64,000 nt of DNA from Rhizobiaceae bacterium (GTDB lineage Bacteria; Pseudomonadota; Alphaproteobacteria; Rhizobiales; Rhizobiaceae): the NCBI GenBank assembly GCA_028279875.1, contig JANQMU010000097.1, positions 25,206-89,205 on the forward strand, in the 5' to 3' direction. Below, piece after piece: positions 46,234 to 54,305 of the stretch (position 1 is the first letter of the stretch; the number at the start of each line of letters is the position of its first letter). A program made the position numbers and the translations under genes. The notes beneath the pieces were generated by a model. That model was not told the DNA's origin and made no database searches. It was given only the letters and a program-made list of their open reading frames with translations.

Positions 46234-46617
46234 ATGACCGAAGAACATCCGAACATCGCCTTGCTGTCGCAGCTTGATCTTGGCGATCTGGCTGCATCGG
46301 CCAATCTTTTCTCCGGTGATTTCGTCTGGCACTATTTCAATCCCAACCTGCCGGATGTCGAGGGAGACTATTTTGGCGTTTCGGGACTGGGAGACTTCTT
46401 TGCCAAGCTCGGCGGGGAAACCGGAGGTACTTTCAAGGTCAAAAAGATCTCCGCAACACCGATCGGCGAAGAACTGGTTGTCGTCCATGTGCGAAACAGC
46501 ATGGAACGAAACGGCGAAGCGATCGCAGTCGATGCGGCGGTCGTCTGGCGTTTCGTCGACGGCAAAATTGCTGAAGCCTGGGACATTCCATCCGCTTACA
46601 CTTTGGCGGCTTCGTGA
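46234..46617 (+). CDS. NTF2-like/SnoaL family protein
   Basis: This 127-residue cone-shaped-fold protein begins MTEEHPNIALLSQLDLGDLAASANLFSGDFVWHYFNP, the pattern of SnoaL-like ketosteroid-isomerase-type proteins. LVVVHVRNSMERNGEAIAVDAAVVWRFVDGKIAEAWDIPS is the C-terminal beta sheet. Members may be small-molecule isomerases, hydrolases or binding proteins. The FNR/FixK-type site upstream suggests an oxygen-regulated role. It is flanked by the aldo/keto reductase and convergent tetR. Confidence 0.8.
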   Translation: MTEEHPNIALLSQLDLGDLAASANLFSGDFVWHYFNPNLPDVEGDYFGVSGLGDFFAKLGGETGGTFKVKKISATPIGEELVVVHVRNSMERNGEAIAVDAAVVWRFVDGKIAEAWDIPSAYTLAAS

Positions 46618-46673
46618 GGCGACAATGTCCCGCAAGCGCGAGACAATCGATTTCGTTTGCTGAGCGTTGAACC

Positions 46674-47327
46674 TTATCTCCTGATGTCGCCCACATGCTC
46701 CTGATCCTGACTGCCCGGGTCACGCAGACCATCTGCAGACACACGCGTCATTCCGGCAAAGTACATGCGGATGAGCCTTGACCTGATATCCGGATTTTCA
46801 AGGTCGGCTGCCAAGGCAGCACCCTCAGCGCTCAATCCGGCTGAGAACACACGGAAATATGCCATAAGCACACTATCGGGCACTTCGGCGCTGATCGCCC
46901 CTGCGGCTTTCCCTTCAGAGAAAAAGCGTGCCACGATGGCGTCAATCCTTGGGCCCAGGTGATCGACACGATAGGCATTCAACTTCGTGCTTCGTGTGAA
47001 AGCATCGATCACAAGCGCTTTTCCGAAGCGTGTGATGGCGCTTTCCTTGAGGTCGATGATCGCCTCCAGCTTTTCCTCGAAACCAATGTCCTCAGAGAGG
47101 ATTCTCTCGGCATCTTCGCAGCCCTGTTCAAACTCGGCCCGCATCATTTCGAAGACGAGACCGTCTTTGTTCCCGAAATAATTGAATATGGTCATGCGGG
47201 CGACTCCGGCCTGCCGGGCAATGTCGTCCATCGACACATCCTCAATCCCATGCGCCGAAAAAAGCTCCTCTGCGGCTTTGAGGATTGCGTTGGTTTTCGC
47301 CAGTCGCCGCTTTTTGTGTCCGCTCAT
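46674..47327 (-). CDS. TetR family transcriptional regulator
   Basis: This 217-residue regulator begins at ATG 47327 (MSGHKKRRLAKTNAIL); the track start at 47366 is upstream. The helix-turn-helix is AILKAAEELFSAHGIEDVSMDDIARQAGVARMTIFNYFGNKDGL, about 14-57. The C-terminal half is the variable ligand domain. It is divergent to the beta-helix membrane protein gene with a 172-base AT-rich gap between, so it probably controls that gene. Confidence 0.88.
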   Translation of the reverse strand: MSGHKKRRLAKTNAILKAAEELFSAHGIEDVSMDDIARQAGVARMTIFNYFGNKDGLVFEMMRAEFEQGCEDAERILSEDIGFEEKLEAIIDLKESAITRFGKALVIDAFTRSTKLNAYRVDHLGPRIDAIVARFFSEGKAAGAISAEVPDSVLMAYFRVFSAGLSAEGAALAADLENPDIRSRLIRMYFAGMTRVSADGLRDPGSQDQEHVGDIRR

Positions 47328-47499
47328 AAAGTTTTTATACCCATATGCCTTGCAAAATACAAACAACGGTATATTATGTACTCAAAATCGCAATAAGTCT
47401 AAAAACTTGGAGGTAAAAGGCCACGAGACGGCTCGCCTTGCGGCCTTTTCGATCACGCGACAGAGGGACGTTCGAACCGAATTCCAAAGGAGACGTACA

Positions 47500-48666
47500 A
47501 TGACTGGCAAGCTCCCAACAGCATCCCTTGTTCTGGCGCTTTTGTCCCTTCCCGCTGTCGCACAGGATGAAGGCGCGACCGCCGAATTTGGCAATTACAG
47601 ATTTGTCAGCGGTGAAACGGTGGTCATCGAGCAGACCGGGACCGACAATCTGTTAGCCGCTGGTGCGGCGGTAAAAATCGAGGGTGGTCATACCGGATCG
47701 GCCTACATAGCCGGCCGAACGGTTGAGATCAGGGGCCCGATCGGCGGCGATGCGTTCATCGCTGGCATGGATGTGGTTGTCGATGCGCCGGTGTCCGGTG
47801 ATGCCTCGATCAAGGGAAGCAATGTCACTGTCGGTGAGATCGGCGGAAACCTGCGCGCATCGGCCGGCACATTAAACGTCAATGGACCCGTGGCGGGATA
47901 TGCCGTGCTTTCGGGAGATGACGTGCTGCTTGAAGATATCGTTTCCGGGGACCTCTATATCAATGCCCGCAATGTCGGTTTTGGCGACAGTGCACGCGTT
48001 GAAGGGCGTCTTGTCGTTTTCGAAGACGAGGTCGGCAAAATGGAGATTCCGGGCGACATCGCCTCAGACGCCCGGATCGAGCGCCGGAACGTCTCAGAAT
48101 GGGAGGACGCGGTATCTTCCCTGACCTCCGAGACGTGGCAAAGCCTGGTTCGCTCGTTTCTGATCGGCGTTCTGGTCATCGCCGTCCTGGCATCCCTCAT
48201 CGCTGCTGTCATTCCACAGTCGCTTGCAGAACTCCGCCGCAGTTTGCTCGACCGCCCACTTCGCAATGTATGGTTCGGCTTTCTTGCAGAATCGGTTGCC
48301 ATGGGGGCGGCCATCGCCATGGCGGCGACTCTCGTGGTCGTCTTTGCAGCAACTCTCACGGGGCTGCTGCTGATCCCGGCTTCGCTTGTCTTCATGCTCG
48401 TTGTGGGTTTCGCCGGCTACGTTGTTGCCGCCTATTCCCTGGGCGCCGGTCTTCTGATGCTGATCGGCCGCCCCGAACCCGGCGGGATCGGCGCACGAAT
48501 CACAGCCGCGGGAACGGGCGCCCTGGTCGCGGGCGCAATTGCTTTCCTTCCTTTTGTGGGATGGCCGTTTGCGTTGGTACTGGTGCTGGCAGGGGTTGGT
48601 GCGATCACGCTGAAGCTGTTTCAGCCCGCTTTCTATGTCAGCGCGCGCAGCGTCAGCACCGGCTGA
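47500..48666 (+). CDS. Secreted-start beta-helix domain protein with C-terminal membrane domain
   Basis: This 388-residue protein starts at ATG 47500 after AAAGGAG; the track start at 47182 is inside tetR. Residues 1-20 form a signal peptide (ends AVAQ). Residues about 40-190 are short repeats with alternating small and hydrophobic residues (AAGAAVKIEGGHTGSAYIAG, then DAFIAGMDVVVDAPVSGDAS and GGNLRASAGTLNVNGPVAG), a right-handed or bactofilin-like beta-helix. Residues from about 225 hold four membrane segments, followed by a Gly/Pro-rich end. The combination suggests a periplasmic beta-helix anchored in the inner membrane. The role is not known. A divergent TetR gene likely regulates it. Confidence 0.75.
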   Translation: MTGKLPTASLVLALLSLPAVAQDEGATAEFGNYRFVSGETVVIEQTGTDNLLAAGAAVKIEGGHTGSAYIAGRTVEIRGPIGGDAFIAGMDVVVDAPVSGDASIKGSNVTVGEIGGNLRASAGTLNVNGPVAGYAVLSGDDVLLEDIVSGDLYINARNVGFGDSARVEGRLVVFEDEVGKMEIPGDIASDARIERRNVSEWEDAVSSLTSETWQSLVRSFLIGVLVIAVLASLIAAVIPQSLAELRRSLLDRPLRNVWFGFLAESVAMGAAIAMAATLVVVFAATLTGLLLIPASLVFMLVVGFAGYVVAAYSLGAGLLMLIGRPEPGGIGARITAAGTGALVAGAIAFLPFVGWPFALVLVLAGVGAITLKLFQPAFYVSARSVSTG

Positions 48667-48758
48667 AGCCGGCACCTCCATTTCCAATCCGGCAGCGTCA
48701 TGCGCGGTGACTTGGCCGTCGCAACGGGATCCAGGAGGGTCTTCTGGTTGCGACACAT

Positions 48759-48772
48759 GACCTGAACAGGTC
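48759..48772. promoter_or_regulatory. Palindrome upstream of the amidohydrolase gene
   Basis: GACCTG-AA-CAGGTC is a perfect inverted repeat 85 bases before the amidohydrolase start, in an otherwise featureless 191-base gap. It may be an operator, but no matching regulator is next to it. Confidence 0.4.
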
Positions 48773-48857
48773 TTCACAGAATGCGTGCTTCGCCCCGCTC
48801 GGCTGAGCCCTCCGGCCAGGCAGGTTGACGAAGCGCCAGCACACACAGGAGTAAAAA

Positions 48858-49868
48858 ATGTCGGCAAATCCCAGACGGATTGACGTTCATCACCACATCA
48901 TTCCCGGGTTTTATCTGGAACGGCTCAAGAGCATCGGCGTTACGGAAGCACTGGGGGTGGCTTTCCCGGATTGGTCACCCGATTCCGCGCATGCGCTGAT
49001 GGACAAAATGGGCATCCAGACGGGCATCGCCTCCATATCAAGTCCGGGCATATGGTTCGCGTCTGACCCGACGTTCTCCAAAGACCTGGCACGGGCCTGC
49101 AACGAGTACATGGCGGAGTTGAGGGACAGGTATCCGGGCCGGTTCGGCGGCTTTGCGTGCATTCCACTTCCCGACAAGGACGCTGCCCTGGAGGAGCTTC
49201 GCTATTCCATGGATGTGCTGGGCCTCGACGGCGTCTGTCTTATGACCCATTACAACGGCACCTATCTTGGAGACGACAGCTATGACGCCGTGTTTGCCGA
49301 GTTGAACAAACGCAAGACCGTTGTCTTCGTTCATCCGATTGACCCTCCGAGGAACGCCCTTCCCAGAATCGATATTCCAACTGCGGTTCTGGAAGTCACT
49401 TTTGATACGACCAGAGCCTTCGCCAATCTGATGCATCTGGGCGTGCTCAACACATACACGGATATCCAATACATCCTTTCCCATGGTGGCGGCGCCATTC
49501 CCTATCTTGCCTGGCGCTTTGCAGCCGGCGTGAAGTACAGGCAAAAGGAGCGCAAACCGGGGCTGATCCGAACGGCCTATGATTTCTATGTCAAACATGG
49601 TCCGGAGAGCGGACTGAATGACCTTCGCAGGCTTCATTACGATACAGCCGCTGTGTCAGGCCCGTACGCTCTCAACACGCTTCATTCATTCGCTGGACCG
49701 GAGCACATCGTTTTTGGAAGCGACGTGCCTTTTGCGCAAGTCATCGCGCCCAAGGTCGCGGCGAACATCAGGAGATACACGCGTTTTCCTGAACAGGACT
49801 ACCGCGCAATCGATCATGGCAATTGTCATCGCTTGTTTCCTCAACTTACAGCGACACACGGTCCATAA
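48858..49868 (+). CDS. Amidohydrolase family protein (ACMSD-like)
   Basis: This metal-dependent TIM-barrel enzyme has 336 residues and belongs to the amidohydrolase-2/ACMSD group of decarboxylases and hydrolases. The metal ligands are RIDVHHHIIPG at the start, VVFVHPID near 157, YILSHGGGAIPYL near 210, and VFGSDVPFAQ near 285 (catalytic Asp). Typical substrates are aromatic carboxylates or muconate semialdehydes. It stands alone, so the pathway is unclear. Confidence 0.88.
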   Translation: MSANPRRIDVHHHIIPGFYLERLKSIGVTEALGVAFPDWSPDSAHALMDKMGIQTGIASISSPGIWFASDPTFSKDLARACNEYMAELRDRYPGRFGGFACIPLPDKDAALEELRYSMDVLGLDGVCLMTHYNGTYLGDDSYDAVFAELNKRKTVVFVHPIDPPRNALPRIDIPTAVLEVTFDTTRAFANLMHLGVLNTYTDIQYILSHGGGAIPYLAWRFAAGVKYRQKERKPGLIRTAYDFYVKHGPESGLNDLRRLHYDTAAVSGPYALNTLHSFAGPEHIVFGSDVPFAQVIAPKVAANIRRYTRFPEQDYRAIDHGNCHRLFPQLTATHGP

Positions 49869-49961
49869 TTGCCGACGCCCGGAGCGGACGTTCGGCATAC
49901 GTCTGTTATCGGGGCGATGAAAATGTCGGTCGCGCTCGCCGCGGCCGCCGCAAGGACCATC

Positions 49962-50309
49962 TCAACCCTCAAGATGCCTGGTGAGACGGCCAATTGCGGC
50001 GTCCCATTGCTCGGATGCCCGTGCAAGATAGCCCCTTGCCCGATCCAGGGCCTCACCTTCCAGATGATATCTGGTTTCGCGTCCGACGCGCCGACTGCGT
50101 ACGAGCCTGGCGTCCTCAAGGACACGCAGATGTCGGCTGACACCCTGTCGGGTCAGCGAAAGGCCTTCAGTCAACCGCGATATCGAGTGCTCGGACCCAT
50201 CCTGCAGCCTGGAAACGATCACAAGCCGTGTCCCGTCGCCAAGGGCGGCAAAAATCGCGGCGATATCAGGCGCCGGTCCGGAATCGCTATGCTGAGAGAT
50301 ATTCGGCAA
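49962..50309 (-). CDS. ArsR family regulator (ArsR-SRPBCC module)
   Basis: This winged-helix regulator has about 115 residues: DIAAIFAALGDGTRLVIVSRLQDGSEHSISRLTEGLSLTRQGVSRHLRVLE is the DNA-binding core. The start is uncertain; TTG 50309 with an AGGCGGA upstream is used, while the track gives 50372. It overlaps the SRPBCC gene by 23 bases on the same strand and lacks metal-binding cysteines. Such pairs are common, with the regulator repressing the pair's promoter. Confidence 0.85.
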   Translation of the reverse strand: MPNISQHSDSGPAPDIAAIFAALGDGTRLVIVSRLQDGSEHSISRLTEGLSLTRQGVSRHLRVLEDARLVRSRRVGRETRYHLEGEALDRARGYLARASEQWDAAIGRLTRHLEG

Positions 50310-50745
50310 GGTTGTCCGCCTGCAGGTTCCAGCCCTCGACATTGCTGCGCATGAGTTCGATCCGCCGGGCATCGGGTAGCGCCGAGAAACCGGACTCCGT
50401 AATCGTCAGACGCGTTCCGTGCGCGATCTCTTCCAGCCTGAATTCGACCAGCATCCCGGGCTGGTGCCCTGTTTGCTCTGGCAGGCCCTCATCGGAATCG
50501 TACCACCGAAACGAGAAAAGGCGCTCCGTGTCCATCCGCTCGATATAGGCGACCCAGGGAACATCTTCATGGCCCGGATAGGTCATCTGCCCGGTGGATT
50601 TGCCGCCCACCTCGAACGGCTGATCAAGGTCGACACGAAACCATTGCCCAAATTCTTCATGATCCGTGAGCGCTTTCCAAACCCGTGAGATCGGTGCGTT
50701 CAACTCGACCGTTTTCACAATCCTGTCGTCGTCCGCGTCGGCCAT
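50287..50745 (-). CDS. SRPBCC/AHSA1 domain protein
   Basis: This 152-residue protein of the START-like SRPBCC fold has the AHSA1 sequence pattern: IVKTVELNAPISRVWKALTDHEEFGQWF at the start, FSFRWYDSD in the middle and TRLTITESGFSALP near the end. The ATG at 50745 follows AAGGAG. It lies before its ArsR partner, a reversal of the usual order, with the operator-like repeat 47-62 bases upstream. It probably binds a hydrophobic ligand; the ligand is unknown. Confidence 0.88.
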   Translation of the reverse strand: MADADDDRIVKTVELNAPISRVWKALTDHEEFGQWFRVDLDQPFEVGGKSTGQMTYPGHEDVPWVAYIERMDTERLFSFRWYDSDEGLPEQTGHQPGMLVEFRLEEIAHGTRLTITESGFSALPDARRIELMRSNVEGWNLQADNLAEYLSA

Positions 50746-50791
50746 AGTGCAACTCCTTTGTTGCCCTTTATCCTTCCAAATGTCGCCATAT

Positions 50792-50807
50792 GCAACAAAT
50801 ATGTTGC
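50792..50807. promoter_or_regulatory. ArsR operator upstream of the SRPBCC gene
   Basis: GCAACA-AATA-TGTTGC is a perfect inverted repeat with the 6-4-6 layout typical of ArsR regulators linked to SRPBCC genes. It lies 47 bases upstream of the SRPBCC start and overlaps the first codons of the truncated hydrolase ORF on the other strand. Confidence 0.65.
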
Positions 50808-51349
50808 GCTTTCTCTATGGGGTCAGCATGGGTGGTTACAAATCCGCCCGGCTTGCCGGTATTGATGAACGGCCGAAGGCCATCGTCGCCAATGCGCCGA
50901 TGCTCGATGCGTCAACCGTGCTCGCGGAGGTTCGCAAGGTTCACAAGGCGAACAAAAACGCGCATGGATGGGCGCACCGCATGTGTTGGCAGTATGGCAT
51001 CGATAACCGCGCCGACCTGAAACGCGCGGTCGAGAAACTGCTCGATGGCGTCTGGACGACCTTCACGACTGATCCCGGATCGTTGCGGGTTCCGTTTTTT
51101 ACCCTGGTCGGCGAGAACGAGTTGGGCGGAGAAGGCTTTCGACAAGCCCGTGAATTTCATGCTCGGGTAACGGCGGCCGGCAAAATGGAGAGAGTGACCA
51201 CCCTGGCGGAAGGCGCCGAGGCGCATTGCCAGTTGAACAATTTCCCCGTTGCACGGCACCTGGTGTTCGACTGGTTCGAGGATGCGCTCAGTCGCATGTC
51301 CGAACGGGACGAGGCAAATACCGCAGGCCTATTGACGCTTGTCAATTAG
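50801..51349 (+). pseudogene. 5'-truncated alpha/beta hydrolase
   Basis: The 182 codons from ATG 50801 encode the C-terminal part of a prolyl-oligopeptidase-like or pseudooxynicotine-hydrolase-like alpha/beta hydrolase. They begin abruptly at the nucleophile elbow (YGVSMGGYKSARLAG), keep the acid region (TLVGENELGGEG) and the histidine (AEAHCQLNN), but lack the strands and lid domain that normally precede the Ser. Upstream in frame is the antisense of the SRPBCC gene. The fragment may still be translated because an ATG is present, but a folded enzyme is unlikely. Insertion of the ArsR-SRPBCC pair or a deletion at its 5' side would explain it. Confidence 0.7.
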
Positions 51350-51430
51350 GGGAAGTGTTTCTGTGCTCAGATGTCGCGGCATTCTCCGGTTTCTTCCGAT
51401 GTGGCTGGTTTAACCGGATTGGAGTGAAGA

Positions 51431-52327
51431 ATGGCTATGACCGCAGATCATCAAAAAAAGCCCGACCCACAATTGGTTGAACCTGCTATCCGTTCCATTG
51501 ACGTCTTGAGTTCTGGCTGGGCCGAGCAGCACGAGGAACACCGCTATGGCACCTGGAAGCCGCCGCTGTTGTGGGCCTTGACATCGCGCAGCTGGGTCAA
51601 GCTTCCCCTCAGTTATTTCCTGATCGACCACCGGGATGGACAGGTTCTGTTCGACACCGGGCTCGATCCCGCCATTGCCACCGACCCGAACTATATCTCG
51701 CAGTGGATCGGCCGGTTTCTGCTGAGGCGGATCTTTCGGCTGCACATCAGCGATGATGATCGCCTTGACAGCAAGCTGGAGCGTTTGGGCGTCGATCCAA
51801 AGGACATCAGGACCGCCGTCATCTCGCATCTTCATTTCGATCATATCGGTGGTCTTGCGCATATTCCCCAGGCAAAGCTGCTGGTCAGCGAACGGGAATG
51901 GGCCCAGCTTTCCGGGCCACATCCGGAGCGGGAATGGATCTTGCGCGAGCACATCGATATCCCAGGGGCTCAATGGCAACCGTTCCCATATCAGCCCACC
52001 GATGATCCGCTCCTTGAGGAATTCGAGGGGTTCCATGATGTCGCCGGCGATGGATCGATGCTGCTTCTGCCGACGCCCGGCCACACGCCCGGATCCCTAT
52101 CGATGCTGATCCGGCAGCATGGCTGGAAACCGATCCTGCTGGCCGGTGACGTGACCTATGAAGCCCGGCTGCTCGATCAAGGCACCCTGCCGGGCATCGG
52201 TGATGCCAAGACCTTGAAAGAGACCTACGCCAAAATCCGTCGATTGCGGGAACACCTGCCCGGTCTCGTCGTGGTTCCGTCGCATGATTTTGCCGCAACC
52301 GACATGATCGCAGATGCGACTCATTGA
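51431..52327 (+). CDS. MBL-fold metallo-hydrolase, N-acyl homoserine lactonase-like
   Basis: This 298-residue zinc hydrolase has the metallo-beta-lactamase ligands SHLHFDHIGG (HxHxDH), PTPGHTPGSLS and LLAGDVTYEA. The overall pattern and length match the AttM/AiiA lactonase branch, though that group also contains other lactonases and hydrolases. The ATG at 51431 follows GGAGTGA. Its last 83 codons and the following spacer have a degraded second copy 4 kb downstream. Confidence 0.88.
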   Translation: MAMTADHQKKPDPQLVEPAIRSIDVLSSGWAEQHEEHRYGTWKPPLLWALTSRSWVKLPLSYFLIDHRDGQVLFDTGLDPAIATDPNYISQWIGRFLLRRIFRLHISDDDRLDSKLERLGVDPKDIRTAVISHLHFDHIGGLAHIPQAKLLVSEREWAQLSGPHPEREWILREHIDIPGAQWQPFPYQPTDDPLLEEFEGFHDVAGDGSMLLLPTPGHTPGSLSMLIRQHGWKPILLAGDVTYEARLLDQGTLPGIGDAKTLKETYAKIRRLREHLPGLVVVPSHDFAATDMIADATH

Positions 52328-52506
52328 AGGTGCAGTGCAGCGGGCAACAATGAGCTGCACCATCTCCTTTGTAGCCTCGGGTGAGTGTCAATCGCGGCTC
52401 CCAACTGCCGTTCGCCCGTCACCTCGGACGCTGCTTTGCTGCCCGCCGAGGCAGACCTTTGCTGCGCATGCGAATTCAAGCCTGAATTGAACGCACACAG
52501 TGCGGA
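52079..52506. repeat. Long direct repeat, copy 1 (MBL gene end plus spacer)
   Basis: From the codons around GHTPGS to the end of repeat copy R4, this stretch recurs at 56529-56773. The downstream copy differs by scattered substitutions and by one 186-base internal loss between two GCTGC pentamers (52168 and 52354), which removes the last part of the gene. Identical runs include GAGTGTCAATCGCGGCTCCC in both copies. The two copies bracket the phosphate transporter cassette. Confidence 0.85.
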
Positions 52507-52726
52507 AAAAGCGACGACCGCTTTGTGGGCGTTAGCATCGACAGCACTCCTGCTGTGGTTTGGATTCTGTTGTGGGTTTGATCTCAAGCAATCAAGATCC
52601 TCGTTGTTTTTTGATAATCTCTGACCCGACAGCAGGTCTCCGCGCCAGGTGCGGCAATGCCGAAGTTTGACGATTGAGGCTTTCGGGCCAGCGGCGGGGT
52701 GTGTTGATGGGGATGGGAGGGGAGCA
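52328..52726. other. Gap with repeat R4 (52462-52506), upstream of the phosphate genes
   Basis: The first 180 bases are part of the long direct repeat, including R4 (CTTTGCTGCGCATGCGAA, then GAACGCACACAGTGCGGA at 52489-52506). The remaining 220 bases should contain the promoter of the phosphate cassette. I could not identify a Pho box: the CTGTGGT/CTGTTGT pair near 52550 has the wrong spacing. GGAGGGGAG precedes the next start. Confidence 0.6.
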
Positions 52727-54298
52727 ATGCGGGTAAAAGAGTATCTGAAAATCGAGAGAGCCACGAATCTCAGCCGTTCCGAGGTGGGGCGGCTCGGCAC
52801 CGCCATTATCTTCATCGTCCTCGTGATGATCTATACCGGCAACAGTTTTTCGCATGTCGAACAGGCCTATCTGTTGGTCGCCGCCGCGGTCATCGGCGCC
52901 TACATGGCGATCAATATCGGTGCCAACGATGTCGCCAACAATGTCGGCCCGGCTGTCGGCTCTTTTGCACTCTCCTTGACCAGTGCGATCGTGATAGCCG
53001 CCTTGTTCGAGGCATCAGGCGCCATAATCGCCGGCGGAGATGTGGTCGCAACCGTCAAGAAGGGCATTATCGATCCGGCCACGATCGATAATGCCAATGT
53101 TTTTGTCTGGGTCATGATGGGCGCGCTGCTCGGCGCCGCCATATGGCTGAATGCGGCCACGTGGCTCGGGGCGCCGGTGTCGACCACACATTCGATCGTG
53201 GGGGGCGTCATGGGAGCGGGCATCGCGGCGGCCGGCTGGGATATCGTCAACTGGAATTCCATGGCCAAAATCGCCGCCAGCTGGGTGATCTCTCCGGTGA
53301 CCGGTGGCGTTATTGCGGCGGTCTTCCTTTTTGCGCTGAAGAAACTGGTTTTCTTCAAGGACAATCCGCTTGAGGCCGCCAAGCGGGTCGTGCCGGTCAT
53401 GCTGGCCATCATGGCCTGGGCCTTCACGACCTACATCTTCCTCAAGGGTATCAGCAAAATCGTCAAGGTCGGATTTCCGACCGCTCTGATTGCCGGTTTC
53501 GTGGTGGCCTTCATCACATGGATGCTCGTTGCGCCGATGGTCCGGCGCGCAGCACCGCAACTGAGCGCGGACCGTGACGGCGTGAACCGGCTGTTCACAT
53601 TGCCGCTGATCCTGTCCGCGGCTTTGCTGAGCTTTGCTCATGGTGCGAATGACGTTGCCAATGCCGTTGGTCCTTTGGCCGGTGTTGTGGATGTGCTGAC
53701 CGAAGGTGAGGGCGGTGCCAAGGTCGCGATTCCGTTCTGGGTGATGGCCATAGGCGCGCTGGGCATCTCGGTGGGATTGGCCCTTTTCGGCCCGAAACTG
53801 ATCCGCACAGTGGGTTCGGAGATCACGGAACTGGACCGGGCAAGGGCATTCTGCATCGCGCTGTCAGCGGCGATAACCGTGATCATTGCGAGCCAACTGG
53901 GCATGCCGATCAGTTCGACCCATGTCGCGCTCGGAGCGGTTTTTGGTGTCGGGTTTTTGAGGGAGTTTCTCGAACAACGCGTCGGCAGGGTTGTTGAGCA
54001 GGTGCTGGCGAGCCATGAGGGCCAGCCCGATTTCGCCAAGGCCGAGGAGGTGCTGCGGAAATTCCGGAACGCACCGCCTGAAGACAAGACACGGCTGCTT
54101 GACGAACTCAAGAAAATGGGGCCGGAAGCCGTGATTTCGGCGGCTCAGAGAAAAGAACTTCGCAAGGCGCTCAAACGCCAGCTCGTCAAACGGTCGGCAC
54201 TGCTGAAGATCGTCTCGGCGTGGATTATCACGGTACCGGTCTCCGCAATCCTTGCCGCGATGTTCTATTTCATGCTGCGCGGTATAATGCTGCCGTGA
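52727..54298 (+). CDS. Inorganic phosphate transporter, PiT family
   Basis: This inner-membrane phosphate:cation symporter has 523 residues and both PiT signatures: GANDVANNVGPAVGS near residue 65 and GANDVANAVGPLAGV in the second half. Multiple membrane segments are present, with APVSTTHSIVGGVMG and MPISSTHVALGAVFG as the matching inverted repeats. A cytoplasmic charged insert (EEVLRKFRNAPPEDKTRLLDEL) precedes the final segment. ATG 52727 follows GGAGGGGAG; the track start at 52649 is upstream. It is 7 bases from the Na/Pi cotransporter gene. Confidence 0.93.
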   Translation: MRVKEYLKIERATNLSRSEVGRLGTAIIFIVLVMIYTGNSFSHVEQAYLLVAAAVIGAYMAINIGANDVANNVGPAVGSFALSLTSAIVIAALFEASGAIIAGGDVVATVKKGIIDPATIDNANVFVWVMMGALLGAAIWLNAATWLGAPVSTTHSIVGGVMGAGIAAAGWDIVNWNSMAKIAASWVISPVTGGVIAAVFLFALKKLVFFKDNPLEAAKRVVPVMLAIMAWAFTTYIFLKGISKIVKVGFPTALIAGFVVAFITWMLVAPMVRRAAPQLSADRDGVNRLFTLPLILSAALLSFAHGANDVANAVGPLAGVVDVLTEGEGGAKVAIPFWVMAIGALGISVGLALFGPKLIRTVGSEITELDRARAFCIALSAAITVIIASQLGMPISSTHVALGAVFGVGFLREFLEQRVGRVVEQVLASHEGQPDFAKAEEVLRKFRNAPPEDKTRLLDELKKMGPEAVISAAQRKELRKALKRQLVKRSALLKIVSAWIITVPVSAILAAMFYFMLRGIMLP

Positions 54299-54305
54299 GG
54301 CTGCA

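Noticed and set aside
47329-47408. Inverted repeat AAGTTTTTA / TAAAAACTT between tetR and the beta-helix gene
   Set aside because: Arms are separated by 62 bases in AT-rich DNA; this can be chance and is too far apart for a single TetR dimer.
52540-52580. Pho box before the phosphate cassette
   Set aside because: The CTGTGGT and CTGTTGT elements are 14 bases apart instead of 11 and match the consensus poorly.
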